Counted from the first letter of the stretch, positions 45,506-55,425 are shown. The stretch: DNA of 64,000 bases from Burkholderiales bacterium (GCA_020851235.1 JADZDD010000006.1:62001-126000), one strand, 5' to 3'. The notes: generated from the sequence alone by a model not told the origin. Made by a program: numbers and translations.

Positions 45506-47113
45506 GTGAGCGTGCTGGTCACCCGGCTCGATGCGCGGGGCGACGAGTTTCGCGCGAACGCGAACCTCATGCGCGAACTCGTCGCCGATCTGCGGGCGAA
45601 GACCGCGGCGGTGGCCCGGGGCGGGAGCGATACGGCGCGGCAAAAGCATCTCGCCCGGGGGAAACTCCTGCCGCGTGATCGCATCGACACGCTGATCGAT
45701 CCGGGCTCGCCGCTCCTCGAACTGTCGCCGCTGGCCGCCTTCGGCATGTACGGGGGCGAGGTGCCGGCGGCGTCGATCATCACCGCGATCGGCCGCGTCT
45801 CGGGTCGCGAATGCGTGATCGTCGCCAACGACGCGACGGTCAAGGGCGGAACCTACTACCCGATGACGGTGAAGAAGCACCTGCGCGCACAGGAGATCGC
45901 GCGCGAGAACCGCCTTCCCTGCCTCTACCTGGTCGACTCGGGCGGCGCCTTCCTGCCGGCGCAAGACGAGGTCTTTCCCGATCGCGAGCACTTCGGCCGC
46001 ATCTTCTACAACCAGGCGACGCTGTCCGGCGACGGCATCCCGCAGATCGCCGTCGTGATGGGCTCGTGCACGGCCGGTGGCGCGTACGTGCCGGCGATGT
46101 CGGATGAGGCCATCATCGTCAAGGAGCAGGGCACGATCTTCCTGGGCGGGCCGCCGCTCGTGAAGGCCGCCACCGGCGAGGAAGTCAGCGCCGAGGAACT
46201 GGGCGGCGGCGACGTGCACACGCGGATCTCGGGGGTGGCCGACCACCTCGCCGACGACGACACGCACGCGCTCGCGATCGCGCGGCGGCTCGTCGCGAAC
46301 CTCAATACGCGCAAGACGATCGACCTGCCGCTCGCCGCTGTGCTGCCGCCGCGCTATGACGCCGAGGAGATCTACGGGGTCGTCCCGGCCGATCCGCGCA
46401 AGCCCTACGACGTGCGCGAGATCATCGCGCGCATCGTCGACGACTCGGCGCTCGACGAGTTCAAGGCGCGCTATGGCGCCACGCTCGTGACCGGCTTCGC
46501 CCACATCTTCGGCTACCCCGTCGGCATCGTCGCCAACAACGGCATCCTCTTTTCCGAGTCGGCGCAAAAGGGCGCGCACTTCATCGAGCTGTGCGCCCAG
46601 CGCGGCATCCCGCTCGTCTTCCTGCAGAACATCACCGGCTTCATGGTCGGTCGCAAGTACGAACACGAGGGCATCGCGCGGCACGGCGCGAAGATGGTGA
46701 CCGCGGTTTCCTGCGCCAACGTCCCCAAGTTCACGGTGATCATCGGCGGCAGTTTTGGCGCGGGCAACTACGGCATGTGCGGACGCGCCTTCGGGCCGCG
46801 TTTCCTGTGGACGTGGCCCAACGCGCGCATCTCGGTGATGGGCGGCGAGCAGGCGGCGTCGGTCCTGGCCACCGTGCGCCGCGACGGTCTTGCCGCGCAG
46901 GGCAAGTCGTGGAGCGCGCAGGAGGAGGACGCCTTCAAGGCGCCGATCCGCGCGCAGTACGAGCGGCAAGGTCATCCGTACTACGCCACGGCCCGGTTGT
47001 GGGACGACGGGGTGATCGATCCCGCGCAGACGCGGCGCACGCTCGCGCTGGCACTTTCCGCAGCGCTGAACGCACCTGTGGCGAAGACGTCGTTTGGCGT
47101 CTTCCGCATGTGA
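45506..47113 (+). CDS. liuB: Methylcrotonyl-CoA carboxylase beta (carboxyltransferase) subunit
   Basis: A predicted 535-residue subunit that moves CO2 from biotin to 3-methylcrotonyl-CoA in leucine catabolism. Family features are [25 protein letters not shown], the oxyanion region [33 protein letters not shown], and the second-domain [21 protein letters not shown] and [19 protein letters not shown] 45506 gives the usual 535-residue length; in-frame upstream sequence is Pro/Arg-rich and non-conserved. It is followed after one base by the alpha subunit. Geranyl-CoA carboxylase beta is a close alternative. Confidence 0.88.
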   Translation: MSVLVTRLDARGDEFRANANLMRELVADLRAKTAAVARGGSDTARQKHLARGKLLPRDRIDTLIDPGSPLLELSPLAAFGMYGGEVPAASIITAIGRVSGRECVIVANDATVKGGTYYPMTVKKHLRAQEIARENRLPCLYLVDSGGAFLPAQDEVFPDREHFGRIFYNQATLSGDGIPQIAVVMGSCTAGGAYVPAMSDEAIIVKEQGTIFLGGPPLVKAATGEEVSAEELGGGDVHTRISGVADHLADDDTHALAIARRLVANLNTRKTIDLPLAAVLPPRYDAEEIYGVVPADPRKPYDVREIIARIVDDSALDEFKARYGATLVTGFAHIFGYPVGIVANNGILFSESAQKGAHFIELCAQRGIPLVFLQNITGFMVGRKYEHEGIARHGAKMVTAVSCANVPKFTVIIGGSFGAGNYGMCGRAFGPRFLWTWPNARISVMGGEQAASVLATVRRDGLAAQGKSWSAQEEDAFKAPIRAQYERQGHPYYATARLWDDGVIDPAQTRRTLALALSAALNAPVAKTSFGVFRM

Positions 47114-47114
47114 C

Positions 47115-49121
47115 ATGTTCGGCAAGATCCTGATCGCCAACCGCGGCGAGATCGCCTGCCGCGTGATCCGCACCGCACGCCGGCTCGGCGTGCGCACCGT
47201 TGCCGTCTACTCGGCCGCGGATGCGCAGGCGCGGCACGTTCGCCTCGCCGACGAGGCGGCGGCGATCGGTCCGCCACCGGCGCGCGAGAGCTATCTCGTC
47301 GCGCGACGTGTCATCGACGCCGCGCTTGCCACCGGCGCCGAGGCGATCCACCCCGGGTACGGCTTCCTGTCGGAGAACGAGGAGTTTGCCGCGGCGTGCG
47401 CCGCGGCCGGCATCGTCTTCATCGGCCCACCGGCGGCGGCGATCCGCGCGATGGGCAACAAGAGCGCCGCCAAGGCGCTGATGGAAGCGGCGCCGGTGCC
47501 GCTCGTCCCGGGCTATCACGGCAGCGAGCAGGATGCGGCGTTCCTGCAAAGGGAGGCCGACCGCATCGGCTATCCGGTCCTGCTCAAGCCGTCGGCCGGC
47601 GGCGGTGGCAAGGGGATGCGCATCGTCGACGCCTCCACCGGGTTTGCCGCGGCGCTCGCCTCGTGCAAGCGCGAGGCGCTGTCGAGCTTCGGCGACGAGC
47701 GCGTCCTGGTCGAGAAGTACATCACCCGGCCGCGCCACATCGAGATCCAGATCTTCGCCGACACGCACGGCAACGCGGTGCACCTCTTCGAGCGCGACTG
47801 CTCGGTGCAGCGACGCCACCAGAAGGTCCTCGAGGAGGCGCCCGCGCCGGGGATGACGGTGGAGCGGCGCCGCGAGATGGGTGCAGCGGCCGTGGCGGCG
47901 GCGCGGGCGGTGGGCTACGTGGGTGCCGGCACGGTCGAGTTCATCGCCGACCAGGACGGCCGCTTCTACTTCATGGAGATGAACACGCGCCTGCAGGTGG
48001 AGCATCCGGTCACCGAGATGATCACCGGCCAGGATCTCGTCGAGTGGCAGTTGCGCGTGGCTGCCGGCGAGGCGCTGCCGCTTGCGCAGGAGCGGCTCGC
48101 CATTCACGGTCACGCGCTGGAGGCGCGGATCTACGCCGAGGATCCGTCGCGCGGCTTCCTGCCGTCGACGGGGCGCCTCGTCCACCTGGCGCTGCCGGGC
48201 GAATCGGCGCACGTGCGCATCGACTCGGGGGTGGAGGAGGGCGACGAGATCACGCCGTGGTACGACCCGATGATCGCCAAGCTCATCGTCTGGGACGAGA
48301 CGCGCCCGCGTGCGCTCGCCCGCATGCGCGAGGCGCTCGCCGCCTGCCGCATCGTCGGCGTGACGAGCAACGTCGAGTTCCTGGGGCGCGTGGTGACGAG
48401 CGCATCGTTCGCGAGTGCCGATCTCGATACCGGGCTCATCGAGCGGGAGGGTGAGGCACTGTTTCCGCCGTCACGGGCGCTGCCGGCGGCAGCGCTGTAC
48501 GCCGCCACCGCGGCCTTGCTCGCGCACCAGGCGGCGCGCTCGGCCCGCCGCGCCGCGAGCGAGGACGATCGCAACTCGCCTTGGGCCGCCACCGATGCCT
48601 TTCGCCTCAATGCGGTGGCGCAGCGGCGCATCGTCTTTCGCGCCGGGGAAAGCGAGCATGTGGTGACGCTCGACCAGGCCGAAGGCGGCACGCGCATGAG
48701 CGCGGACGGGGCACCTCGCGCCGAGGTCGGAGTCATCGGCGATGCCACGGGAGCCTTCGTCCTCGCGATCGATGGCCTGCGGCAGGCGATGCGCGTCGTG
48801 GTTCAGGACGAGCGCCACCACGTCTTCATGGCCGACGGCGTGCACGTCCTGACGCACGTCGATCCGCTCGCCGCGGTCGCCGAAGGTCACGGCGTCGAAG
48901 CGGGTTTTGCCGCGCCGATGCCCGGCAAGGTCATCGCCTGGCTCGCCGAGCCGGGCAGCGACGTCGCCAAGGGCACGCCGCTCATCATCCTCGAGGCGAT
49001 GAAGATGGAGCACACGATCACCGCTCCGGCAGCTGGACGCGTCGTGCGATTTCGCTTCGGTGTCGGCGAGCAGGTGAGCGAAGGCGCCGAACTCGTCGAG
49101 TTCGTCGTGGCGAAACCATGA
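47115..49121 (+). CDS. liuD: Methylcrotonyl-CoA carboxylase alpha (biotin carboxylase/carrier) subunit
   Basis: A predicted 668-residue subunit. Residues 1-450 form the biotin carboxylase ([28 protein letters not shown]-grasp [34 protein letters not shown]). A linker domain follows, and a C-terminal carrier domain has the biotinylated Lys630 in EAMKMEHT, 38 residues from the end. The ATG is 1 base after the liuB stop, so the two are translationally coupled. In the liu operon of Pseudomonas liuC separates these genes; it is absent here. Confidence 0.92.
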   Translation: MFGKILIANRGEIACRVIRTARRLGVRTVAVYSAADAQARHVRLADEAAAIGPPPARESYLVARRVIDAALATGAEAIHPGYGFLSENEEFAAACAAAGIVFIGPPAAAIRAMGNKSAAKALMEAAPVPLVPGYHGSEQDAAFLQREADRIGYPVLLKPSAGGGGKGMRIVDASTGFAAALASCKREALSSFGDERVLVEKYITRPRHIEIQIFADTHGNAVHLFERDCSVQRRHQKVLEEAPAPGMTVERRREMGAAAVAAARAVGYVGAGTVEFIADQDGRFYFMEMNTRLQVEHPVTEMITGQDLVEWQLRVAAGEALPLAQERLAIHGHALEARIYAEDPSRGFLPSTGRLVHLALPGESAHVRIDSGVEEGDEITPWYDPMIAKLIVWDETRPRALARMREALAACRIVGVTSNVEFLGRVVTSASFASADLDTGLIEREGEALFPPSRALPAAALYAATAALLAHQAARSARRAASEDDRNSPWAATDAFRLNAVAQRRIVFRAGESEHVVTLDQAEGGTRMSADGAPRAEVGVIGDATGAFVLAIDGLRQAMRVVVQDERHHVFMADGVHVLTHVDPLAAVAEGHGVEAGFAAPMPGKVIAWLAEPGSDVAKGTPLIILEAMKMEHTITAPAAGRVVRFRFGVGEQVSEGAELVEFVVAKP

Positions 49122-49173
49122 GCGCAACGCGCACGTGGACCGACGTGGCACCACCGAACACGCGGAGGATTCG

Positions 49174-50091
49174 ATGACGCAGCCGACGATGCCGTCGCAC
49201 GTGAAGATCGTCGAGGTGGGCCCACGTGACGGCCTGCAAAACGAGAAGGCGGTGATCACGGTGGCGGTGAAGGTCGGGCTCGTCGATCGCCTCACCGCCG
49301 CCGGGCTCGCCGTCGTCGAAACGGGCTCGTTCGTCTCGCCGAAGTGGGTGCCGCAGATGGCCGATTCTGCAGCGGTCTACGCCGGCATCACCCGCAAGCC
49401 CGGCGTTTCCTATCCGTTCCTCGTGCCCAACGAGAAAGGACTCGAGGCCGCACTTGCCGCCGGCGTGGAGGAGATCGCCATCTTTGGCGCCGCGTCGGAG
49501 ACGTTCTCGCGCAAGAACATCAATGCCTCGATCGCGGAGAGTCTCGTGCGTTTCGAGCCGGTGGCCAGAGCCGCACGCGACGCCGGCGTGCGCGTGCGCG
49601 GCTACGTGTCGACGGTGATCGCCTGTCCCTACGAAGGCGCGATCGCCCCCGCCGCGGTCGCGCGCGTGGCACGCGCGCTGCGCGACATGGGGTGCTACGA
49701 AGTCTCGCTGGGCGACACCATCGGTGTCGGCACGCCGGCGTCGACCCTCGCGATGCTCGACGCGGTCGCGCGCGAGGTTCCGGTGCGCGAACTCGCCGGG
49801 CATTTTCACGACACGTATGGACAGGCGCTCGCCAACGTCTACGCCGCCCTCGAGTTCGGCATCGCGGTTTTCGACAGCTCGGTGGCCGGGTTGGGCGGTT
49901 GTCCGTACGCGAAGGGTGCCACCGGCAACGTCGCAACCGAAGACGTCGTGTACCTGCTGCACGGCCAGGGCATCGCGACCGGGGTCGACCTCGACGCGCT
50001 GGTCGACGCCGGTGCGTTCATCAGTGCGGCGCTCGGCCGGCCGACGGGCTCGCGCGTGGCGCGCGCCGTGCTCGCGAAGCGCACGGCGTAG
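49174..50091 (+). CDS. liuE: Hydroxymethylglutaryl-CoA lyase
   Basis: A predicted 305-residue TIM-barrel enzyme that splits HMG-CoA to acetyl-CoA and acetoacetate, the last step of leucine catabolism. It has [13 protein letters not shown] (metal Asp and catalytic Arg), [29 protein letters not shown], and [12 protein letters not shown], plus [20 protein letters not shown] with the catalytic Cys loop. GGAGG stands about 5 bases before the ATG. The gene is 52 bases after liuD. The symbol mvaB is equally used for this enzyme. Confidence 0.93.
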   Translation: MTQPTMPSHVKIVEVGPRDGLQNEKAVITVAVKVGLVDRLTAAGLAVVETGSFVSPKWVPQMADSAAVYAGITRKPGVSYPFLVPNEKGLEAALAAGVEEIAIFGAASETFSRKNINASIAESLVRFEPVARAARDAGVRVRGYVSTVIACPYEGAIAPAAVARVARALRDMGCYEVSLGDTIGVGTPASTLAMLDAVAREVPVRELAGHFHDTYGQALANVYAALEFGIAVFDSSVAGLGGCPYAKGATGNVATEDVVYLLHGQGIATGVDLDALVDAGAFISAALGRPTGSRVARAVLAKRTA

Positions 50092-50149
50092 GGGGGCATG
50101 GCGCCTGTGCGAAGATGCGTCGAAGACACTTCCCTTCCACACGTACGCC

Positions 50150-50818
50150 ATGACCGCCCTCCTGCCTGCCATCGAGATCGAAACCGCGCCGCACCCCACC
50201 GCTTCCGTCATCTGGCTGCACGGCCTGGGGGACGACGGACACGGATGGTCGCAGGTGGTTCCGGCGTTGCGCGTGCCGACGCTGCCGCCGATCCGCTACC
50301 TCTTTCCGCATGCACCGAAGATGGCGGTCACCATCAACAACGGCTACGTGATGCCGGCGTGGTACGACGTGCGCGCGGCGAACCTCAACGAGCGCGCGGA
50401 CATGGACGGCGTGCGACGCTCGCAGCAGCAACTCGAGGCGCTCATCGCGCGCGAGAAGACGCGCGGCGTGGCGGCCGCGCGGATCGTGCTTGCCGGCTTC
50501 TCGCAGGGCGGGGTGATCGTGCTGCACACGGGTTTGCGCCACGCCGAGCGGCTGGCGGGCATCGTGGCGCTGTCGACGTACCTCGTCGATGCGCCGAACC
50601 TCGAGGCGCAGGCCACGGCGATGAATCGGGACCTGCCGATTTTCATGGGTCACGGCACGCACGATCCCGTGGTGCAGCTCGCCTGGGCCGAATCGTCGCG
50701 GCGCGCGCTCGAGGCGGGGGGCTGGTCGGTCGACTGGCACACCTACCCGATGGAGCACGCGGCCGTTCCGGACGAGATCGGCGATATCGCGGCGTTCCTC
50801 CAGCGCGTGCTGTCGTGA
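50150..50818 (+). CDS. Carboxylesterase/phospholipase (alpha/beta hydrolase)
   Basis: A predicted 222-residue hydrolase of the phospholipase/carboxylesterase family (EstB, or APT1-like). It has the oxyanion region WLHGLGDDGHGW, nucleophile Ser in GFSQGG, the Asp in GHGTHDPVV and the His in MEHAAVPDEI. No signal peptide is present, so it is cytosolic. It starts 58 bases after liuE and converges on the RHH gene. A role in leucine degradation is not implied; members are broad short-chain esterases. Confidence 0.88.
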   Translation: MTALLPAIEIETAPHPTASVIWLHGLGDDGHGWSQVVPALRVPTLPPIRYLFPHAPKMAVTINNGYVMPAWYDVRAANLNERADMDGVRRSQQQLEALIAREKTRGVAAARIVLAGFSQGGVIVLHTGLRHAERLAGIVALSTYLVDAPNLEAQATAMNRDLPIFMGHGTHDPVVQLAWAESSRRALEAGGWSVDWHTYPMEHAAVPDEIGDIAAFLQRVLS

Positions 50819-50825
50819 GGCGGGG

Positions 50826-51020
50826 CTAGCGCGACGGCTCGCGGGAAGCGCCCTTCGGCGGTGCCGCCGAACGCGGCCGGATTCCGCGCCGCGCCAGCGC
50901 GTCGCGCAGCAGGTACTCGACCTGGGCGTTGACGCTGCGCAGGTCTGCCTGCGCGAGGCGCTCGAGCTCGGCAAACAGCGCGGGGTCGATGCGCAGGAGA
51001 AAGGATTTCTTCGCTGACAT
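50826..51020 (-). CDS. Ribbon-helix-helix DNA-binding protein, Arc-like
   Basis: A predicted 64-residue protein with a ribbon-helix-helix fold: the beta strand KSFLLRIDPALFAELERLA, then the second helix SVNAQVEYLLRDAL. The basic tail ends ASREPSR. Arc-type proteins of this kind occur as the last gene of SPFH-DUF1648 cassettes. It starts 18 bases after the DUF1648 gene. It could bind the 24-bp palindrome upstream of the SPFH gene (52520-52543) and autoregulate the operon, but that is inference. Confidence 0.85.
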   Translation of the reverse strand: MSAKKSFLLRIDPALFAELERLAQADLRSVNAQVEYLLRDALARRGIRPRSAAPPKGASREPSR

Positions 51021-51038
51021 GACGCCCGGATCGGACCG

Positions 51039-51530
51039 CTAACCCGGAGTGCGAAAGCGCAGCGCGAGCGCCGCGATCCACGCCAGCACCAGCGCCACGA
51101 ACGACGCGAGGAGGGCGAAGAAGCCGGGCATCGGCAACTGCGGCGGGACGCTCCGGTTGGCGACGACGGTGAGGAGGTGGAGCCCCACGATCAGCGCCGA
51201 GAGGAGTGTGCCGAGGCGGCAGGCGTGGTCGCGCAGGAACGCTTGCGTCGCTTCGCGTCGCGGCGGCGCAAACCAGTAGTCGGCATCGCGCATCAGTTTC
51301 GGGCGACGCGACAGGTGCGACACGAGCCCGGTGGTGACCGCGACGACGACCGGCAAGAGCGTTGCCAAGGCGAGGATCACGACGAGGTAGGCGTTGCGCG
51401 GCAGCGTGCCGTCGGCAAGGCCGCTCGCGTTGAAGTGCGAGGCGACCTCGGACGGGAGCGCGCCGCGCGTTCCCCAGATCACGGCCGGCGCCACCACGAG
51501 CACGAGCGCGAAGAGCAGGCGGGAGAGCAT
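51039..51530 (-). CDS. DUF1648 membrane protein
   Basis: A predicted 163-residue membrane protein of unknown function. TM1 at ~3-20 is followed by the DUF1648 signature (GALPSEVASHFNASGLADG), then three more hydrophobic segments (AYLVVILALATLLPVVVAV, LLSALIVGLHLLTVVA, FFALLASFVALVLAWIAAL). The gene lies 24 bases after the SPFH gene and 18 before the RHH gene on the same strand. DUF1648 proteins in Bacillus (e.g. SdpI) give immunity to a killing protein, but most are uncharacterised. Confidence 0.85.
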   Translation of the reverse strand: MLSRLLFALVLVVAPAVIWGTRGALPSEVASHFNASGLADGTLPRNAYLVVILALATLLPVVVAVTTGLVSHLSRRPKLMRDADYWFAPPRREATQAFLRDHACRLGTLLSALIVGLHLLTVVANRSVPPQLPMPGFFALLASFVALVLAWIAALALRFRTPG

Positions 51531-51554
51531 GGCTTGCCTCGCTGGCGATGGTCG

Positions 51555-52469
51555 TCAGGGGTAGAGCGTGCCGGTGTTGATCACGGGCTGCACCTCCGCG
51601 TCGGCGCACAGCACGGTCATGAGATTGCCCACCATCGCCGCCTTGCGCTCGTCGTCGAGGGTGATGATCTCCTTGACCGAGAGCTCGTGCAGCGCCATCT
51701 CGACCATCGAGACCGCGCCGTGGACGATCTTCGTGCGTGCGGCGATGATCGCTTCCGCCTGTTGACGACGCAGCATCACCTGCGCGATCTCCGGGGCGTA
51801 CGCGAGGTGCGTCAGGCGCGCCTCCTCGACGACGACACCTGCCTGGTCGAGCCGTGCCTGCAGTTCGTGCTCGAGCGCCTTGGCGACGACGTCGGCACTC
51901 GCGAGCAGGGTCGGTCCCGACGGCTCGCTCGCATCGAGGTCGGCGTCATAGGCGAACCTCGATGCGAGGTGACGCACCGCCGCCTCGCTTTGGACCTTGA
52001 CGAAAGTCTCGTAGTCGTCGACGTCGAAGACGGCCTTCGCGGTGTCGTCGACGTGCCACACGACGACGGCGGCGATCTCGACCGGATTGCCGCGCTTGTC
52101 GTTGACCTTGAGGCGTTCGCCGTTCAGGTTGCGCGCGCGCAGCGAGACCTTCTTGCGCGTGTAGAACGGATTGGTCGCGCGCAGTCCGGCCACGCGACTC
52201 GTGCCGCGATAGGCGCCGAAGAGCTGGAGGATCGCGGCCTCGTTGGGCTGCAGCGTGTAGAGCCCGGCGAGCACCAGGATGCCGGCGAGGAGGAGCAGCA
52301 CCGCGAGGACGAGCAGTGTCAAGTTCTGCCACACGGCGAGCGTGCTCGCGAGCACCCAGCCGCCAACGACGAGCAGGGCGAGCGCGACGACGAGTGCGAC
52401 GAAGCCGTTGGCGGTTGCGATCGATGCCTCGACGTGGGTCGGGCCCTTGAACGTTCCCCGTGGGTCCAT
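51555..52469 (-). CDS. SPFH (stomatin/prohibitin) domain membrane protein
   Basis: A predicted 304-residue protein. Two close hydrophobic segments at ~23-70 (FVALVVALALLVVGGWVLA and LTLLVLAVLLLLAGILVLAGLY) anchor it. The SPFH domain follows: LQPNEAAILQLFGAYRGTSRVAGLRATNPF, VVVWHVDDTAKAVFDVDDYETFV and ARLTHLAYAPEIAQVMLRRQQAEAI. Such proteins assemble into large ring-like membrane scaffolds. It is the first gene of the SPFH-DUF1648-RHH operon. Confidence 0.9.
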   Translation of the reverse strand: MDPRGTFKGPTHVEASIATANGFVALVVALALLVVGGWVLASTLAVWQNLTLLVLAVLLLLAGILVLAGLYTLQPNEAAILQLFGAYRGTSRVAGLRATNPFYTRKKVSLRARNLNGERLKVNDKRGNPVEIAAVVVWHVDDTAKAVFDVDDYETFVKVQSEAAVRHLASRFAYDADLDASEPSGPTLLASADVVAKALEHELQARLDQAGVVVEEARLTHLAYAPEIAQVMLRRQQAEAIIAARTKIVHGAVSMVEMALHELSVKEIITLDDERKAAMVGNLMTVLCADAEVQPVINTGTLYP

Positions 52470-52519
52470 GGATGGTCTCCGTGACGCGATCGCAGCGAGG
52501 GAATCGTTGCCGTATCGCT

Positions 52520-52543
52520 TATCAAAATGATATCACATTGATA
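52520..52543. promoter_or_regulatory. 24-bp modular palindrome, candidate operator of the SPFH operon
   Basis: TATCAA-N3-GATATC-N3-TTGATA: the outer 6-mers are inverted copies and the centre GATATC is itself palindromic. It lies 51 bp upstream of the SPFH gene, in an AT-rich island (52515-52550) within very GC-rich DNA. The 9-bp periodicity of sub-sites suits two or more ribbon-helix-helix dimers, so the RHH protein at 50826-51020 is a natural candidate. Confidence 0.55.
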
Positions 52544-52622
52544 TGGGTCGCTGACAACCCCCCGTCGCCGCCGCAGCCGCGGCGCATCGCGCTGCGGTAT
52601 AGTTGAGGCCTCCGTACCGTCA

Positions 52623-53876
52623 TTGCACCGTGGCGTCGCCTCGAGATGCGCCCGGTTCGTTGCCTTGAATACCGCCGCCCCCGGGTCGTTCCGGCGCGAT
52701 GCCCGCCTGATCGGCCTCATCAGCACGGCCCACGCCTTCTCGCACTTCTTCCAGCTCGCGCTGCCGCCGCTGTTCCCGCTGTTGCAGGTCGAGTTCGACG
52801 TCTCGTGGACGCTCCTGGGCGTGCTCGTGGGCACGTTCTACCTCGCGAGCGGCGTGGCGCAGTTTGCGTCGGGCTTTCTCGTCGATCGCTTCGGCGCGCG
52901 CCCGTTGCTGCTCGGTGGACTGGGTCTGCTTGCCGGTGGCACGCTGATCGCGTCGTTGGCGCCGAACGGGTACGCGTTGTTTCCGATCGTGACGCTCATG
53001 GGCATCGGCAACGGCGTCTTCCATCCGTGCGACTTCGCGATCCTCAACGCCAACGTCGCGTCGCGGCGCCTGGGGCATGCGTACTCGGCGCACGCGGTCG
53101 GCGGCAATTTCGGCTACGCGCTGGCGCCGATCGTGAGCTTTGCCCTCGCCACCGCGTTCGACTGGCGGGTGGCCCTCGGCGTGATGGGCTGCGTCGGCCT
53201 CGTGGTCCTCGCCGCGCTGTACGCGCAGCGCACGCACCTCACCTCACGGCGCGCAAGCGCCGGGCACGCCCACGGCCTGCGCGACACGATCGCGCTGTTC
53301 CTGCAGCGCGCGATCCTGCTTTGCTTCGCCTACTTCGTCTTGCAGACGGCGGCGACGGTGGGCCTGCAAACGCTCCTCCCCTCGATCCTCCACGTCGGCC
53401 TCGACGTGCCCCTGCTCGTGGCCACCACCGCGATCACCGCCTACCTCGTGGGCAGCACGGCGGGGCTCGTCACGGGCGGCTTCGTCGCCACGCGCTACGG
53501 GCGCCACGACGTGGTCGCCGTGGCGGGACTCCTGACCGCGGCGATCCTGCTCGGCGTGATCGGCTACGTCGATCTGCCGATGGTCGCGATCGTGCCGATT
53601 CTCACGCTCGTCGGCTTCGCCGTGGGCTGCACGGGCCCGTCGCGCGATCTCATCGTCCGCCATGCGACACCCGAAGGGGCGGCAGGGCGCGTCTACGGCT
53701 TCGTCTATTCGGGCCTCGATCTGGGTGCAACGCTCGGGCCGATGCTCATGGGTTACATGCTGGACCACGGTCAGGGCCGGGAAGTGTTCTATGCCTTCGC
53801 GGTGCTTCTCACCCTGGCGGTATTCACTGTGGTGCGAGTGGGCAAATCGCTCGCACCGAACTTGCGGGAGGCATGA
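52623..53876 (+). CDS. MFS transporter, fosmidomycin-resistance-like
   Basis: A predicted ~417-residue 12-helix inner-membrane transporter. It has HAFSHFFQLALPPLFPLLQVEFDVSW, typical of the Fsr/CynX-like branch, then GFLVDRFGARPLLLGGLG (motif A), GIGNGVFHPCDFAI and YSAHAVGGNFGYALAPI. The start is uncertain: TTG 52623 is used here, and TTG 52665 just before NTAAPGSFRRDARLIGL is also possible; neither has a good ribosome site. It overlaps the following SDR-like gene by ATGA. The substrate is unknown. Confidence 0.83.
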   Translation: MHRGVASRCARFVALNTAAPGSFRRDARLIGLISTAHAFSHFFQLALPPLFPLLQVEFDVSWTLLGVLVGTFYLASGVAQFASGFLVDRFGARPLLLGGLGLLAGGTLIASLAPNGYALFPIVTLMGIGNGVFHPCDFAILNANVASRRLGHAYSAHAVGGNFGYALAPIVSFALATAFDWRVALGVMGCVGLVVLAALYAQRTHLTSRRASAGHAHGLRDTIALFLQRAILLCFAYFVLQTAATVGLQTLLPSILHVGLDVPLLVATTAITAYLVGSTAGLVTGGFVATRYGRHDVVAVAGLLTAAILLGVIGYVDLPMVAIVPILTLVGFAVGCTGPSRDLIVRHATPEGAAGRVYGFVYSGLDLGATLGPMLMGYMLDHGQGREVFYAFAVLLTLAVFTVVRVGKSLAPNLREA

Positions 53877-54658
53877 GCATGGATCTTGGCATCACGGGTC
53901 GGCGTGCGCTCGTGTGTGCGGCGAGCAAGGGGTTGGGACGCGGCTGCGCCGAAGCGCTCGCCCGCGAGGGTGCCGACGTCACCATCCTCGCCCGGACGGC
54001 CGACGAGGTCGCGCGCGCAGCGAGTGAGATCGCCGCGGCCGCCGGACGCCCCGTCCATCACGTCGTGTGCGACATCACGACGCCGGAAGGGCGGGCGGCG
54101 GCGCTTGCGGCGTGCCCCGATCCCGACATCCTCGTCACCAACGCTGGCGGCCCACCCCCGGGGAACTTCCGCGCGTGGGATCGCGAGGCGTGGCTGCGGG
54201 CAATCGACGCCAACATGCTCACTCCGATCGAGCTCATCAAGGCCACGGTCGACGGCATGATCGCGCGCGGCTTCGGGCGCATCGTCAACATCACCTCGGG
54301 CGCGGTCAAGGCGCCCATCGACGTGCTGGGCCTGTCCAATGGCGCCCGCAGCGGCCTCACCGGCTTCATCGCGGGACTCGCCCGCGACGTCGCGAGGCAC
54401 GGCGTCACGATCAACAATCTGCTGCCGGGCGCGTTCGATACCGCGCGCCTGCGCGGCATGGTGGCGCTGCAGGCGCGCACGCGCGGCGTCGGCGAGGAGG
54501 TGGTGCTCGCCGAGATCCGGGCGCGCGTCCCGGTCACGCGCGTCGGAGCGCCGGCCGAGTTCGGCGCGATGTGCGCGTTCCTGTGCAGCGCGCATGCCGG
54601 CTACGTCGTGGGGCAGAACATCCTCATGGACGGCGGCCAATACCCCGGCACCTTCTGA
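53873..54658 (+). CDS. Atypical SDR-family oxidoreductase lacking YxxxK
   Basis: A predicted 261-residue protein with the SDR fold. The N-terminus has LVCAASKGLGRGCAEALAREGADV (a GxxxGxG-like nucleotide site) and ARTADE. TNAGG replaces the usual NNAG. At the catalytic position LSNGARSGLTGF aligns with YSASKAAL, so Tyr is replaced by Ser and Lys by Arg. INNLLPGAFDT and VVGQNILMDGG complete the fold. A recognised but uncharacterised SDR group has this form. The ATG at 53873 overlaps the MFS stop (ATGA). Conventional dehydrogenase chemistry is doubtful; the protein may bind rather than reduce, or use a different acid/base. Confidence 0.82.
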   Translation: MSMDLGITGRRALVCAASKGLGRGCAEALAREGADVTILARTADEVARAASEIAAAAGRPVHHVVCDITTPEGRAAALAACPDPDILVTNAGGPPPGNFRAWDREAWLRAIDANMLTPIELIKATVDGMIARGFGRIVNITSGAVKAPIDVLGLSNGARSGLTGFIAGLARDVARHGVTINNLLPGAFDTARLRGMVALQARTRGVGEEVVLAEIRARVPVTRVGAPAEFGAMCAFLCSAHAGYVVGQNILMDGGQYPGTF

Positions 54659-54672
54659 GCGACGAGCGCCTC

Positions 54673-55371
54673 ATGATCGACCTCTACTACTGGACCACGC
54701 CCAACGGCCACAAGATCACCATCTTCCTCGAGGAGGCGGGACTGCCGTACACGATCAAGCCCATCGACATCGGCAAGGGCGACCAGTTCGATCCCGCGTT
54801 CCTCGCGATCTCGCCCAACAATCGCATCCCGGCCATCGTCGACCACGCGCCCCCCGACGGCGGCGGCGCCTTGTCGCTGTTCGAATCGGGCGCGATCCTG
54901 CTCTACCTCGCCGGAAAAACCGGTCGCTTCTATCCTGCCGACCTGCGCGGACGCTGCGACGTGGCGCAGTGGCTCTTCTGGCAGATGGGTGGATTGGGCC
55001 CGATGGGCGGGCAGAACCATCACTTTGCGCACTATGCTCCGGAGAAGATCCCGTATGCGATCGAGCGCTACGTCAAGGAGACGGGGCGGCTGTACCGGGT
55101 GATGGACCGGCGGCTTTCCGATCGCGAGTTTCTCGCCGGCGCCTACAGCATCGCGGACATCGCCTGCTATCCGTGGGTCCTGCCCGAACGGCAAGGGCAG
55201 GACATCGATGCGTTTCCGAACCTCAAGCGGTGGCTTGCCACGATCAGGGCGCGCCCGGCGGTCGAGCGCGCGTACGCGCTCGTCCCGACGATCAATCCCG
55301 GAGCCGGCGGCATCCGCACCGAGGCCGAGCGCAAGGTCCTCTTTGGCCAGGACCAGCACACGGTGAAGTGA
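54673..55371 (+). CDS. Glutathione S-transferase, YfcG/GstB disulfide-reductase type
   Basis: A predicted 232-residue thioredoxin-fold transferase. The N-terminal domain has YYWTTPNGHKITIFLEEAGLPY, with the Thr/Asn pair typical of YfcG-like Nu-class GSTs. Then come SPNNRIPAIVD (cis-Pro), LFESGAILLYLA (Glu-Ser glutathione site) and a helical C-domain with GGLGPMGGQNHHF and YSIADIACYPW. YfcG reduces small disulfides through bound glutathione. It is 14 bases after the SDR-like gene in the same direction, so the three genes (MFS, SDR, GST) probably form one operon. Confidence 0.9.
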   Translation: MIDLYYWTTPNGHKITIFLEEAGLPYTIKPIDIGKGDQFDPAFLAISPNNRIPAIVDHAPPDGGGALSLFESGAILLYLAGKTGRFYPADLRGRCDVAQWLFWQMGGLGPMGGQNHHFAHYAPEKIPYAIERYVKETGRLYRVMDRRLSDREFLAGAYSIADIACYPWVLPERQGQDIDAFPNLKRWLATIRARPAVERAYALVPTINPGAGGIRTEAERKVLFGQDQHTVK

Positions 55372-55425
55372 CAGCGCGTGCCGCGGCGACGCGGCGGGTG
55401 GTGCCCGCGGACGACCGGGATCCGG

